Origin: Lonicera japonica
Taxonomy: Eukaryota; Streptophyta; Magnoliopsida; Dipsacales; Caprifoliaceae
Length of the DNA: 64,000 nt
Direction of reading: 5' to 3'
NCBI GenBank assembly: GCA_021464415.1
Contig: JAKCWG010000884.1
Coordinates: forward strand, 310,001-374,000
The notes under the pieces are model-generated. The model worked only from the letters and a program-made list of their open reading frames with translations, searched no databases and had not been told where the DNA came from. A program made the position numbers and the translations under genes. This document shows, in pieces, positions 44,676 through 54,328 of this stretch. Within the stretch, counting starts at the first letter, position 1. The number at the start of each line of letters is the position of its first letter.

Positions 44676-46241
44676 CTACACCAAAATCTTAAGCAACTTT
44701 TCTTTTGGTACCCAAAATAAGTTGGGTCTTTTGGGGTTAGTGTACATACTGGTTCCTTTAGGAATCCAAGCAAGTTTGTTTTTAGCAAAATCATTTTCTT
44801 TGTAATAACAAGAATGTGCACTATGAGTGTTTCTTCTACAAAATGAACAAAGATTAGTGGGATTATGCGGTGTGTATGTTTTGAAGAAATTTTTGTAATA
44901 AAAGACACACCTTTGTATTCCCAATAGTTTGTCCAAGTTATTTTTTCCATTTGTGAACTTGGTTAGACTATTAGTTAAATCCTATACTTTTTCTTTCAAA
45001 TCCTCATTTTCTAGTGCAAATAAGTTTGAAGTCTCCTTTTCTTTTCCCTTTTTCAAATAGTTGATTTCCTTTTTAAAATTAATGTTTTCCTTATCTAAAG
45101 TTTCACATTTAACAGAAATAATGAAATTTTCTTTCTTGAGACTTGCATATCTTTTTGAGAGAATTTCAAATTTAATATGTAATTTTTCAAACATGTTAAG
45201 TAATTCATCATACTCATTATGCACACTTTCATTATCATCAAAATTATCACTAAATGAGCTATAGTTAGAATTTACCTCATCTTCTTTTACCATAAGACAA
45301 AGGTTGGCCGTTTCTTCATCGCTAGAATCGGCATCCGATTCTCCTTCTTCTGAATCGCTCCATGCCCCTCTTTGTTGATTTGACCGATCATTGTTTCTTC
45401 TAGAGGATGATGGATATTTGTTATCCTTTCCTTGAGAATTTTTCTTCTTAGCTAGAAATTTCATAAATTTTCTAGATAGAAGCGCCATGTCTTCATCACC
45501 ATCCATTGATACATCATTATCTTCATGTTGAATAGTTTTGAGAGCTAAAGTTTTCTTTGATTTTGTATCCGCTTCTTCTTCTCTTTGAAGTTCCTTCTCA
45601 TGAGTTTTTAGAGATCCCAAAAGCTCATCAATGTTGAGTGTTTTGAGATTCTTTGCTTCTTGAATCGCCGTCACTTTCGGTCGCCACTTCTTTGAAAGAA
45701 TCCTAAGAATTTTTCTTATCTTATCTTCGTTAGAATAAACCTTTCCAAGAAGATCCAAATCATTAGTATTAATCGAAAATCTACTATATATTGAAGTAAG
45801 AGATTCATTAGGCTCCATTTTAAATAGTTCATAATCATGAACAAGCATATTTATGTTATCGTCTTTAACTTGAGTGGTTCCTTTGTGTGTAACCTCAAGT
45901 TTATCCCAAATTTCTTTGGCCGTTTTGCAACTAGAAATTTTATTATATTCATCCATACTTAATACACAATTTAAAGCATTTAAGGCTTTAGCATTATATT
46001 GAATTTTCTTAATATCATTTTCATCATACTCGGACATTTTCTTAGGAACAATTTTTCCACTATCATCTCTTTTGGTAATTTCATAGGGTCCTTCAAGTAC
46101 AACTCTCAATTGTTCAAAATCACTAGATTGTAAAAATATACTCATTCTACTTTTTCAATAGCTATAATTTTTATCATCAAATAGAGGTGGTCTATGGGTG
46201 GGGAGACCTTCGAAAAAATCGATTCCTTGATATATAGACAT
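44676..46241 (-). pseudogene. SIRE-like copia gag (UBN2 family), two stops
   Basis: Starting at the ATG at 46241, the minus strand encodes HRPPLFDDKNYSY followed by a stop where Trp is usual, then KSRMSIFLQSSDFEQLRVVL. The UBN2 gag core follows: NALNCVLSMDEYNKI, KTAKEIWDKLEVTHKGT, LVHDYELFKMEPNESL and RILSKKWRPKVTAIQEAKNL. A long acidic and coiled-coil stretch comes next, and after a second stop (near 44980) the zinc knuckle CSFCRRNTHSAHSC (CX2CX4HX4C). The protein would form the particle that packages element RNA. One frame serves throughout, so only the two point stops break it, suggesting moderate age. The length (about 520 codons) suits the SIRE/Maximus lineage. Confidence 0.9.
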
Positions 46242-46275
46242 GATCGTAAACTCTAAGATTGTTAAATCAAAATAA

Positions 46276-46297
46276 GAGTACAGGCTCTGATACCAAT
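46276..46297 (-). other. Primer binding site of the SIRE-like element
   Basis: ATTGGTATCAGAGCCTG on the minus strand is complementary to the 3' end of plant initiator Met-tRNA. It directly abuts the TRIM-like LTR c instead of a copia LTR. Confidence 0.85.
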
Positions 46298-46473
46298 TGT
46301 GAGGATTAAGCACTTACCATTGCGCCAAAAGTTATAGCTGTTAGCGAACGAGCAACTTTATTTCCTTATACGCAAGGCCCATTAGAGCGCCATGGCATTC
46401 GATAATCTGCACACCGGATATACCCTCCAGATTCACCACGGAGAGGAGCGCAATTGTGGATTTACCTCCAACA
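46298..46473 (-). repeat. TRIM-like short LTR, copy c
   Basis: 176 bp, TGTTGGAGGTAAATCC to AATCCTCACA on the minus strand. It stands where the 5' LTR of the copia element should be. Confidence 0.85.
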
Positions 46474-46556
46474 ACGGAGATTAAGCCTCAACCGGGCTTA
46501 ATGGAAGGATTAACTCGGAAGTGGAATGCTGGGTGTTATAATCTCCCCTCCTTGAA

Positions 46557-47336
46557 CAATTTCATCCTCGAAATTCCTCGGGCTTAAAGAACACTTGATT
46601 TCAATTTCTCACTTAGTCTCCCCTCCTTAAAAGAGGAACCATGGCCACAAACGAAACAAAACTCACTACGATAATCAAAATGAGAGAAAACATAGAACAA
46701 TTCAAAGATTTAAAACTTAAATCGATTCGACATGGGGGGTAATTTGAAAATAACCTCATATAGAATTTGGTTATGACACCAGTCACATCAGATAACCTAC
46801 GGATACTAAGCTTAATTGGAGTTTAGAGATGACAACTCAAGTTATCAGTGTTTGAGAATGAAACTCGAACCTCAACCTCCTAATTGGAGTGCGGATCAAG
46901 CCTTAATCTTACACAATGGAAGGACCTTGAGCAAAGAATTTGAATGAGAAAGTAATAATGGGGAAACAAAGAGGTACTAAATATTTTACTAGGCTTTTTA
47001 TTTGTTGGATAAACATAACTCACGTGACTGGCCTAATCCATTCCAAACACAAAAGGATCTTACTAACGAACCTGTTTCCCCCAAAGGAACTTGTCTAAAG
47101 CATACAAGTCACCAAGCTAGAAGTGAAATTGAGAAATTCTATACTATATAGAATATCAAACTCTTTAAGGACCACACACTTGAACTTTAAAACACGCAGC
47201 TATTGCGTAACTATGTTCGAATCACATTCGGTCTATCCGAAAAACAATGTCTCATATACTTAAGCGATAATTATCTATCGAACACAAGGAATGGAGTTTC
47301 TCTTCTTAAACTCTTATACACTTGAATATACACTAG
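46557..47336 (-). other. Probable 3' internal remnant of a minus-strand Ty3/gypsy element
   Basis: It begins, next to the polypurine tract, with the complement of CGAGGAATTTCGAGGATGAA, which resembles the CGAGGACGAAATTT that precedes the polypurine tract at 59056. Further right I recognise nothing and see no open frame. Confidence 0.4.
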
Positions 47337-49332
47337 TGTAACACCCCTAGCCTTATTTTGCTTTTAAAACTCTCGTCGTATTTCGTGTAGTTGATAACTT
47401 GTATTCCGGCTAGCGTTATTATGGTGTAATGTACCTACTTGTAGTTTCAAGACTTGGGCATGTTGTTATAGTGTAATTAATTTTGAATAATCAATCGTTT
47501 CATCATTCGGGTGGTCCGAATTGAAAACGAGATCTTAAACGCATGTTTTGATTCTACGCGATTTACTAAATTTTGGCCAATTTTGAGTGGTCATAACTTC
47601 CTCATCCGATGTACGAATGACTCCCCGTTTGTGGTCAAATCTTCCTCTCATTGACCTCTACAAGTTTCGTGTTTGGCCCGAGTCAAGATTCGGACGTTTC
47701 GAGGCTCATTCTGGGCTTTTAAGGTGAAAAATTGTTGCAGGAGTCACCATGATCGATCATGGGGGACCATGATCGATCATGGGTACATTAGAGCACTTCA
47801 TGATCGATCATGGGGGGACCATGATCGATCATGGTAAGCCTGTAAGTCGTAATTGACCATTTTTGACCCGAAAACTCACCCTTTTAACCCCATTTCTCCC
47901 ACAACTTCGACATTACCATTCCAAGGGAGAGTGAGGGTCTTGAGAGCAACCCAAGGGAGGGTTCTTTGGAGCTTGGAAGGCATCCAATCCATTGAGCCAC
48001 GCTTTGGCTTCCGAATCATCTTCTTCTCCTTCATCTTCAATTTTCCGCACCTCCATTAAAGCTTGGCGAAGCTTTAGGGTTTCAATTTCTTGGGGAGAAG
48101 ACACTGCCACACCATCATTTTCGAAATTAGAGCTTCATAGAGGTGGGAATCTAGTATCAAAACTATTTTTCTAACTTGTTATGGTTTGATTCTCACTATA
48201 CCATCTATTAGCTCAAAAACCCTAAGTTATCTACACATGCTTTGGGTGTGTGATGAGATTATGATGTAGTGTTTAAATTAATGATTCTAGTAGCCTATAT
48301 GTTGATTAAATAGCATGATTCAACTATGATTTCTTATCAAATACTTGCCTTTCACTGAAACCCAACTTGGACAAGATTGTATAATGATGATTCTTGCTAC
48401 GTATATTTATATAAACTGATAATGGCCCAAGTGGTTGGATTTCTTCATAAAATACATATTAAACGAGTTGTTCTACTTACTGAGATGGTTTATACTACAA
48501 ATCTCATGTTGAAAACATTACGGGTTTTTGTGGGATGATTCGTTTGCCTAAAGGCTTATTGATAGCGCTAGTCCATGATAGGTCCCAGGTTCGTCTCTAA
48601 CGATTGAGACTTAAGTTGGGACAGAGAGCCCCTGGGTGCAAGACCCGAAACCGTGCACGGAAAAGAACGGGAGGCCATGCTGTCGCGTGGTTGAAAGGCC
48701 ACGAAATGCAGACCTGGTTGTACGCTTGGATAGACGCGGTTATCGTTGAGACTTGGGATTCATGAGTTCTGGGGTGAAACTCATATCAGTTGTATTACAA
48801 GGTTGTTGATATAAGCTAATTGCATACATATATGTATATATATGAGGAGTAAAGAAGGCCTTGCTACTTTTTCTAAATTCAATTTATTATATGATTCCCA
48901 CTGAGTTAGTTTGACTCACTCCTACTATTTTCTATATAGGTACTTCTACAGGTTCATCGGGAAAGGGGAGAAGGAAGGACGACGCTTCTTAGACTACCTC
49001 ATTTCCTACTTCGTAGTTAACTGAGGGTCCTTCGAGTGGAAGGACCATTGATCTTAAAATTTTGTCTACACTAGTGATGTGATATGTAATATGTATGTTT
49101 CCTCTATGACTGATATGTAAATTAAGGATTGTAGACTTATGTTTTGGAACCTCATTAGAGGCCTGTAACATATACTTTGTAAGATATGGTTTTGGTGTGA
49201 ATTTCAGTTTCATCTATATAATCACTGCTTATTGTTCTTTGTTCATTTTATTTTGGATCGCCGTCAAGTACGGCTCCGTGATTAACCAGGTCCCGGAGGG
49301 TAAATCCTCTTAACGGGATTTGGGGCGTCACA
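47337..49332 (+). repeat. Chromovirus 5' LTR
   Basis: 1996 bp, TGTAACACCCCTAGCC to GGGGCGTCACA. U3 contains four CATGATCGATCATG palindromes (47747-47834), followed by a TTTTAA-like box (about 47880) and a CT-rich stretch. Long parts match 59086-61091 with few differences. Confidence 0.95.
47747..47834 (+). promoter_or_regulatory. Four palindromes in the chromovirus 5' LTR
   Basis: CCATGATCGATCATGG lies at 47747-47762, 47767-47782 and 47819-47834; the 14 bp core CATGATCGATCATG lies at 47799-47812. The TATA-like CCCTTTTAACCCC follows about 45 bp downstream (47879-47891). Confidence 0.55.
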
Positions 49333-49696
49333 AGTTGGTATCAGAGTCATAGGTTTTTTTTCCTTTCGCCGAGAGTGGGGCAGAATAGGAAATTCGGTTT
49401 CGCGTTGATTCTATCCATTCTAATTATTAAGATTGGGAGAAACACAAGGATCCAGATTTTGTTTCTAGCGTAGTAGCAGAGGGACTAATGGGTTATATTA
49501 TAGTCAGCCGCCGCGCAACGGATGACTATACTATAAATCATTAGTATACTGCCACTAACTAGAATCGAAACAAGATAGTCAATTGGGTTCTACCTAGAAG
49601 GTTTATTTCTTATTCCTCGAATGTTCACTTCGTCTTTCAATTCCATGTTATCCTGTGATACTTGTGGTACTAAACATATTTTGCTCTTCTTATAGA
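49333..49696 (+). other. Leader of the chromovirus
   Basis: Non-coding stretch between the primer site and the gag start. No further feature seen. Confidence 0.6.
49335..49352 (+). other. Primer binding site of the chromovirus
   Basis: TTGGTATCAGAGTCATAG lies 2 bp after the LTR and matches the complement of the initiator Met-tRNA 3' end over its first 12 bases. Confidence 0.9.
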
Positions 49697-50396
49697 ATGG
49701 GACCGAAGAAAGGAAGTAAGAGGCCGGCTTATCAACATGACAATCCGGGTGAGGAGGAACCCATTGAGAATCAGGATACCGAGGGTGATTCTAATCAAGA
49801 TTTGGCTGCCCGGTTGGAAACTATGATGAGTGGGTTTCTCAACAAACTCACCGGTGTCCTTAAGAACAATCATCGTACCACTAGGGGTGTCGGTCCTAGC
49901 CACACCCGAGCTCCTAGGAACACTACCAATGATGGTGAAGATGTGGTGAATGTTGAGCATGACCCTCAAGGAGGGGAGGGCGATGAGGTTTATTACCTTA
50001 AGGAATTTAATCGTTTACAGCCACCAAAGTTTGACGGGTCACCTGGACCTGAAGCTGCTGAAGGATGGCTTTACCATATCCACTCCCAACTCAGAATATT
50101 GAATGCCCTTAAGCAAATGTGGGTTGTATTCGCTTCTTTAAAGCTTGAAGGTAGTGCACTGCGATGGTGGAGGTCCATTGGTGGACTTAATGTGATTGCT
50201 GGTTGGGTTGAGTTTGATAGAGCCTTTCGTGATAAGTACGTGTCTGATGCATACTGTAGAGCAAAGCGAGATGAGTTCTACAACTTGATTCATGGGAGAA
50301 TGTCGGTTGAAGAGTATCGTCTTAAGTTCAAGCATGTATGTGATGGGGATTTCTGATCAGCAAAAGCAAGAGAGATTCCTTAATGGCCTTAGAGTT
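49697..50396 (+). pseudogene. Chromovirus gag, 5' part
   Basis: The start is set at the ATG of MGPKKGSKRPAYQ, where gag-like sequence begins; an earlier in-frame ATG lies in the leader. The core reads LKEFNRLQPPKFDGSPGPEA, AEGWLYHIHSQLRI, LEGSALRWWRSIGGL and MSVEEYRLKFKHVC, the Ty3/gypsy gag capsid domain. A single-base frame change near 50340 ends the open frame at 50356, while MGISDQQKQERFLNGLR continues in another frame to the nested insertion at 50397. The remainder of gag resumes at 55109. Confidence 0.9.
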
Positions 50397-51202
50397 TGAT
50401 GGTGTCAAAATCTAGAAATAGATAATTAACCAATCAATAAGCGAATATCGGTGAATAAAAAATAAATGCGGCGCAATGATGAACACGTGACTTTTTTTTT
50501 AAGGTAGGTTCCCCCGGTAGCGCTTATGCTATTCCAGTGGTACGTCCTCCTTTCGTGTGTGCTTTCTTTGTATTAGCTCAAAGGCGATCAATTTGGATGA
50601 TAATACAAGCTACCAACGTCTCTCTCTATAATTTCCTTAATTCTATTTATAAGTATAGAATTAGGATTACAAATATTTCAACAGAATAAATATTAAACTG
50701 TGTAAGAGAGAGAGTGTATAAGGGTTGTTGGTATTTTTTGGAGTATGAAAATAGAGAGTATAAGACCCTTCTATTTTTTGGAGTATGAAAATAGAGAGTA
50801 TATGACCCTTCTATTTTTTAACAAAATATATAGGAGAGAAAGTATATATTTTTGGTGAGGAGAATTGTGTGTTTTTGTTGTGTTAAGATGAGAAGAATTA
50901 TGTTTTTTGGTGTCTTTTGAATGAATGAATGAAGGGGGTATTTATAGGTAAAATTTAGAATGGTAAAAATGTAAATTTGATGAAGATGAGGGGCAAAAAG
51001 GTAATTTTACAAAGGTGAGTGGAGATGAGTGGAATTTGAGTGGTAGTTAATGGAGGTGAGTGGAATTTGAGTGGAGTTGAGTGGGATTTTAGTGGAGGTA
51101 AAAATGAGATTTTACCGGGGGTAAAAATGGAATTTCACCGGAGGTAAAAAATGTTGAATTACATTTGTAGGCCAATGGTAAAATTAATATTTAACCCTAT
51201 CA
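50397..51202 (-). repeat. Nested element 3' LTR
   Basis: 806 bp, preceded on the minus strand by the purine tract AAGGATAGGGGGCAAT. It contains a two-copy 44 bp direct repeat (GGAGTATGAAAATAGAGAGT, about 50738 and 50780). Confidence 0.9.
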
Positions 51203-51880
51203 ATTGCCCCCTATCCTTATCATTTAGTTCGGATGAGCTGATTGGTGAGGATATCCTTCAACCCGGGAGCTAGTAGTGGTTCTGAGCTCTTATGTTCATG
51301 ATGTCTTAGGCTCGAATCCTTCGTAGGCGAACAAGGTCGACAATTCAATGCCTGTGTTAGGTCTTTTGTCTTTATTATAAATCTTTTTCGAAGCTGAGGC
51401 GTGAGAGCGGGCACTTGTCGAGAAAGATAATCATGGGGAGACCTCGAATAACCGATGTGTAGGATTTTGTTAACCTTTGATCGTAAGTTTATGGAGCTCA
51501 GAACATTAACGTGTAAAGCTAGCTAGACTTTGATCATTAGTCTTAGAGTTTCAGAACATCATTTTGTAAGGCTGGCTAGACGTTGATCTCGAGTCTTAGT
51601 TCAAGGACGTTAGATCTCGGATGCTAGTCATTGAGCTCAAAACATCAATGTGTAGAGCTTTTAGAGCTTCAGAACATCATTGTGTAAGGCTGGCTAGACG
51701 TTGATCTCGAGTCGTAATCCAAGGATGCTAGATCTCGGATGCTAGTCGTTGAGCTCGAAACATCAATGTGTAGAACTTGTTAGACATTTGATACAAGTCG
51801 TAGAGTTTGGAGTATTAATATGTAAAGCTGACCAGACTTTGATCATAAATAATTTGAATCTACTCGGGCCTTTTCCAACA
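51203..51880. repeat. Tandem repeat region next to the nested element's 3' LTR
   Basis: Two clear 118 bp units start AGAGTTTCAGAACATCATT at 51545 and AGAGCTTCAGAACATCATT at 51663. Degenerate relatives lie at 51484 and 51780 (shared GTGTAAAGC and GACTTTGATCAT). Position fits the variable 3' region of Tat-like elements. The same stretch is upstream of the LBD frame on the other strand. Confidence 0.75.
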
Positions 51881-51884
51881 CATA

Positions 51885-52250
51885 TATATTTTCTTTTCTT
51901 TTTTCTTTTTTTTTCTTTTCCTTTTTTTTCTTTTTTCTTTTCTTTTCTCTTTTGTTTTTTGTTTTTTCTTTTGTTTTTTGTTTTTTGTTTTTTCTTTTCT
52001 TTTTTTTTCTTTTCTTTTCGGCCCCTTTCGGCGGATCTTTCGGCCGAAAGCCTGTCGGAGGCTCCTTCTCTCTCTTCATCTCCCTTTCACTCTTCATCTC
52101 CCTCTCCCTTCTTCGTCTTCCTCTCCCTTCTTCCTCTTCATCTCACTCTCCTTCTTCCACTCCCTTCTTCCTCTTCATCTCACTCTCCTTCTTCCACTCC
52201 CTTCTTCCTCTTCATCTCACTCTCCTTCTTCGTCTTCCTCTCCTTCGAGA
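51885..52250. repeat. Pyrimidine-rich low-complexity tract
   Basis: TTTTC runs (51888-52018) are followed by CTTCATCTC repeats of about 51 bp (52070-52235). On the plus strand this lies directly upstream of the LBD start codon and looks like the CT-rich leader of plant genes. On the opposite strand it is a purine tract. Confidence 0.85.
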
Positions 52251-52311
52251 CCCAACCCATCATCACCATCCATTTTGTAATAAGTTTTTCTTACAAAAGT
52301 AAACCAAAATA

Positions 52312-53139
52312 ATGTCAAACACTCAATTTTTTTCAGGTCGTCCATGTGTGGCTTGTGCTCATAGCCACAAGAGATGTCCTCTATCTTGTGATTATGCTAG
52401 AATTTTTCCAAACGTGATTGATCGTGAGGACTATCACACAATCTTTACTGTTTTCGGGGTGAGGAATGTTGCATCTTTTTTGCAACTTGTCCCCGAAGAT
52501 CGACTTCACGAGGCTCTTAATTCGTATCTTCTTGAAGCCACGGCGAGGATTGAGAATCCCGTTAGAGGCTGTACTGCTCTCCTTGCTTCTTTTGAACAGA
52601 AGGTGGAAGAGTTGCAAGCACGGGTGACGGCATTAGAGGCTCGATTAGGAGGGGGGTCTTCCTGTGTTAACCCGTTATGCTCCTTTGCTCCTCTTGGAGG
52701 TTCTTCGAGGTTCCCTTCGTCGGCAGGAAATAACGTGCCAAATGTTATTCCGACTGTCGTGAATCTTTCGGAACCTATTCCCGGAGGTTTTTTAAGGCTC
52801 CTTATGTCGGAAGAGGGTGTACAGAATATTCTTTCGACTACCACGAATCTTATAGAAAATGGGGCTTTTCTGACTGAAGTGAATTTGTCGTCATTTCAGA
52901 ATCCGTCCTATAACCAGGCTACCTTGGACTCCGTTTACCAGGCTGCCTCGGAAGGTTTTTTATCGCAATCTTCACTAGATGATTTTGTTGCAGATTTTGC
53001 TGAAACAACGGGCCCTGACTGGACAGCTTCAGGGAATTTTCGCCATGATTTTTTTGATTCTTCTTCTTCTGATTTAAATACTATTTTGAATTTTGATGCT
53101 GATGATCTTCAGATTCTTCAGTCTTTTCTGAGTGACTAG
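52312..53139 (+). CDS. LOB-domain (LBD) protein-like frame inside a retroelement
   Basis: An uninterrupted 275-codon frame with start context AATAATGTC. Residues about 11-25 carry the LOB zinc motif CX2CX6CX3C (CVACAHSHKRCPLSC). The GAS block follows at about 40-80 (DYHTIFTVFGVRNVASFLQ and TARIENPVRGCTALL, with Asn-Pro where Asp-Pro is usual), then a leucine-zipper-like coil (FEQKVEELQARVTALEARL). The tail is acidic and Ser-rich and ends ILNFDADDLQILQSF. LBD proteins are plant-specific dimeric transcription factors. The frame is antisense to its retroelement and has no intron. Its coil and C-terminal motif are shared with the dead copy at 43311. An open frame and intact Cys residues suggest selection or recent origin; expression is unknown. 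Class and target genes cannot be told from sequence. Confidence 0.85.
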   Translation: MSNTQFFSGRPCVACAHSHKRCPLSCDYARIFPNVIDREDYHTIFTVFGVRNVASFLQLVPEDRLHEALNSYLLEATARIENPVRGCTALLASFEQKVEELQARVTALEARLGGGSSCVNPLCSFAPLGGSSRFPSSAGNNVPNVIPTVVNLSEPIPGGFLRLLMSEEGVQNILSTTTNLIENGAFLTEVNLSSFQNPSYNQATLDSVYQAASEGFLSQSSLDDFVADFAETTGPDWTASGNFRHDFFDSSSSDLNTILNFDADDLQILQSFLSD

Positions 53140-53278
53140 ATAATGTGTATCTCTAGTGAGGATTTTGTAAAAATGTTCTGGAGTTGTTCCACTTGTGATT
53201 GTTTAAAGCATGCTCCTTATATGTTGATAGCAATTTTTCGAAATCCTTGGTTTCCTAAAAGGAAAATTTGTTCTTTTT

Positions 53279-53416
53279 GCTAAGTTTTGAGTAGAGTCTT
53301 GCTCCCTTTTAACTTAGGCAAATTGCTAAGTTTTGAGTAGAGTCTTGCTCCCTTCTAACTTAGGCAAATTGCTAAGTTTTGAGTAGAGTCTTGCTCCCTT
53401 CTAACTTATGCAAATT
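53279..53416. repeat. 46 bp tandem repeat, three units
   Basis: Units starting GCTAAGTTTTGAGTAGAGTC at 53279, 53325 and 53371, nearly identical, just downstream of the LBD frame. Confidence 0.95.
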
Positions 53417-53919
53417 CTGACAATTTTCTCATTTATTACCAGGGTTTCTTAAAATCTTGGTCTTTGACCAGTGGTGCAGCAGTAGATGATCATTCTCAGC
53501 CAAGTCTCTTTGGGTTGAGGTGGTCCTGCTGTTGTTTGATAGACTTCAAAATTGCATTCGGCTTTGTGAAAGTTTGATATCCGCCGAAAATTTCTTTAAT
53601 TTCTTTCTTGTGGTTTGTCGGATGAACTTGATAAAAATTACATTCGATTGTAATTTTTCTTGAAAGCTCATCAATTTTTCCTACAATAAAGATTATTGAT
53701 CGTAAGAAAATGATACAACTTTAAATATATTAAAACAAAGATAAAAAATCATATATGAGTTATCAAAAAATAACTTATCTTTTTTTTGGATTTTATCCCC
53801 TTGGGTAACCGGATTTTTGAATGATTACGAGCCCGTAAATATTGAGCTAGCATAAGCCTGCCGGATTTTTGCATTTTTTGTCGCAGCAACTTTGTATCCC
53901 CGTTTTGGACACCGAGATG

Positions 53920-54250
53920 GCCAAATTTGAAAAATGATTGAATTGGAAAGTTGTAGATCTTGAAATTTTCTTCAAAATGGACTCTAGAATCATATGATTT
54001 GGAGTTTTGAGCACAAAGTTATGCACCTAATAATATTGAGTTACCGTATGCCCGCGGGATTTCGTTCCATAAAGTTTGTATCAAAGTTTTGAACCTCGAG
54101 ATGAACGAATTTGAGAAAAGCTTGAACCGTAAAGTTGTAGCTATTGAAATTTTCTTCAAAATGGACTCCAGAATCACATAATTTGGAGTTCGGAGCACAA
54201 AGTTATGCCCCCGAGAATATTGAGTTACGTAAACCCGCGGGATTCCGAGT
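53920..54250. repeat. Two-copy repeat in the nested element leader
   Basis: A block of about 140 bp near 53920-54060 (AAAGTTGTAGATCTTGAAAT to ACAAAGTTATGCACC and GAGTTACCGTATGCCCGCGG) recurs with mismatches at 54090-54245. Confidence 0.8.
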
Positions 54251-54308
54251 TTTTCACCGAAAATTCACTTGTGATTTCTAAAGAACGAGAGCTTTAGAAA
54301 GCATATCG

Positions 54309-54328
54309 TTCCCACAGACGGCGCCAAC
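54309..54328 (-). other. Primer binding site of the nested element
   Basis: On the minus strand GTTGGCGCCGTCTGTGGGAA directly follows the LTR end CACCATCA. TGGCGCC-type primer sites are common in plant Tat-like and related non-autonomous elements; I have not assigned the tRNA. Confidence 0.7.

Larger units (their letters stand above)
40776..46473 (-). mobile_element. Composite insertion: TRIM-like short-LTR units plus a SIRE-like copia element
   Basis: The outer edges are two short LTRs (40776 and 46473) bordered by ATGGA (40771-40775) and ACGGA (46474-46478), a 5 bp duplication with one C-to-T change at a CpG. On the minus strand the order is: short LTR; primer site; copia gag and partial pol; an LBD pseudogene segment; copia polypurine tract; copia LTR; a second primer site; a 60 bp spacer ending in a G run; short LTR; a 40 bp spacer; short LTR. 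The copia 5' LTR is missing and a TRIM LTR stands in its place. Confidence 0.75.
39520..46540 (-). mobile_element. Ty3/gypsy 3' LTR fragment, interrupted by the copia/TRIM composite
   Basis: Antisense LTR sequence runs from about 39520 to 40775 and resumes at 46474-46540. Shared blocks include GTTGCGGACTAGTTAAAC (compare 19488) and the GAAATCGCGTAGAG U3 block near 40613. The right end reads GGGTGTTATA at 46540, followed by ATCTCCCCTCCTTGAAC, the complement of a GGAGGGGAGAT polypurine tract, so this is the 3' LTR of a minus-strand element. Its left end is missing, cut at the CACTA-like fragment. Confidence 0.7.

Noticed and set aside
47913..48174. Small open stretches near the chromovirus LTR transcription start (also at 59589-59934)
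   Set aside because: They are duplicated only because the LTR is duplicated and are open on both strands. The motif KIEDEGEEDDSEAKAWL is suggestive, but I know no LTR-encoded protein of this kind.
51843..52302. Ser/Phe/Leu-rich or Lys-rich open stretches in the pyrimidine tract
   Set aside because: Low-complexity CT repeats give open frames on both strands; no domain is visible.
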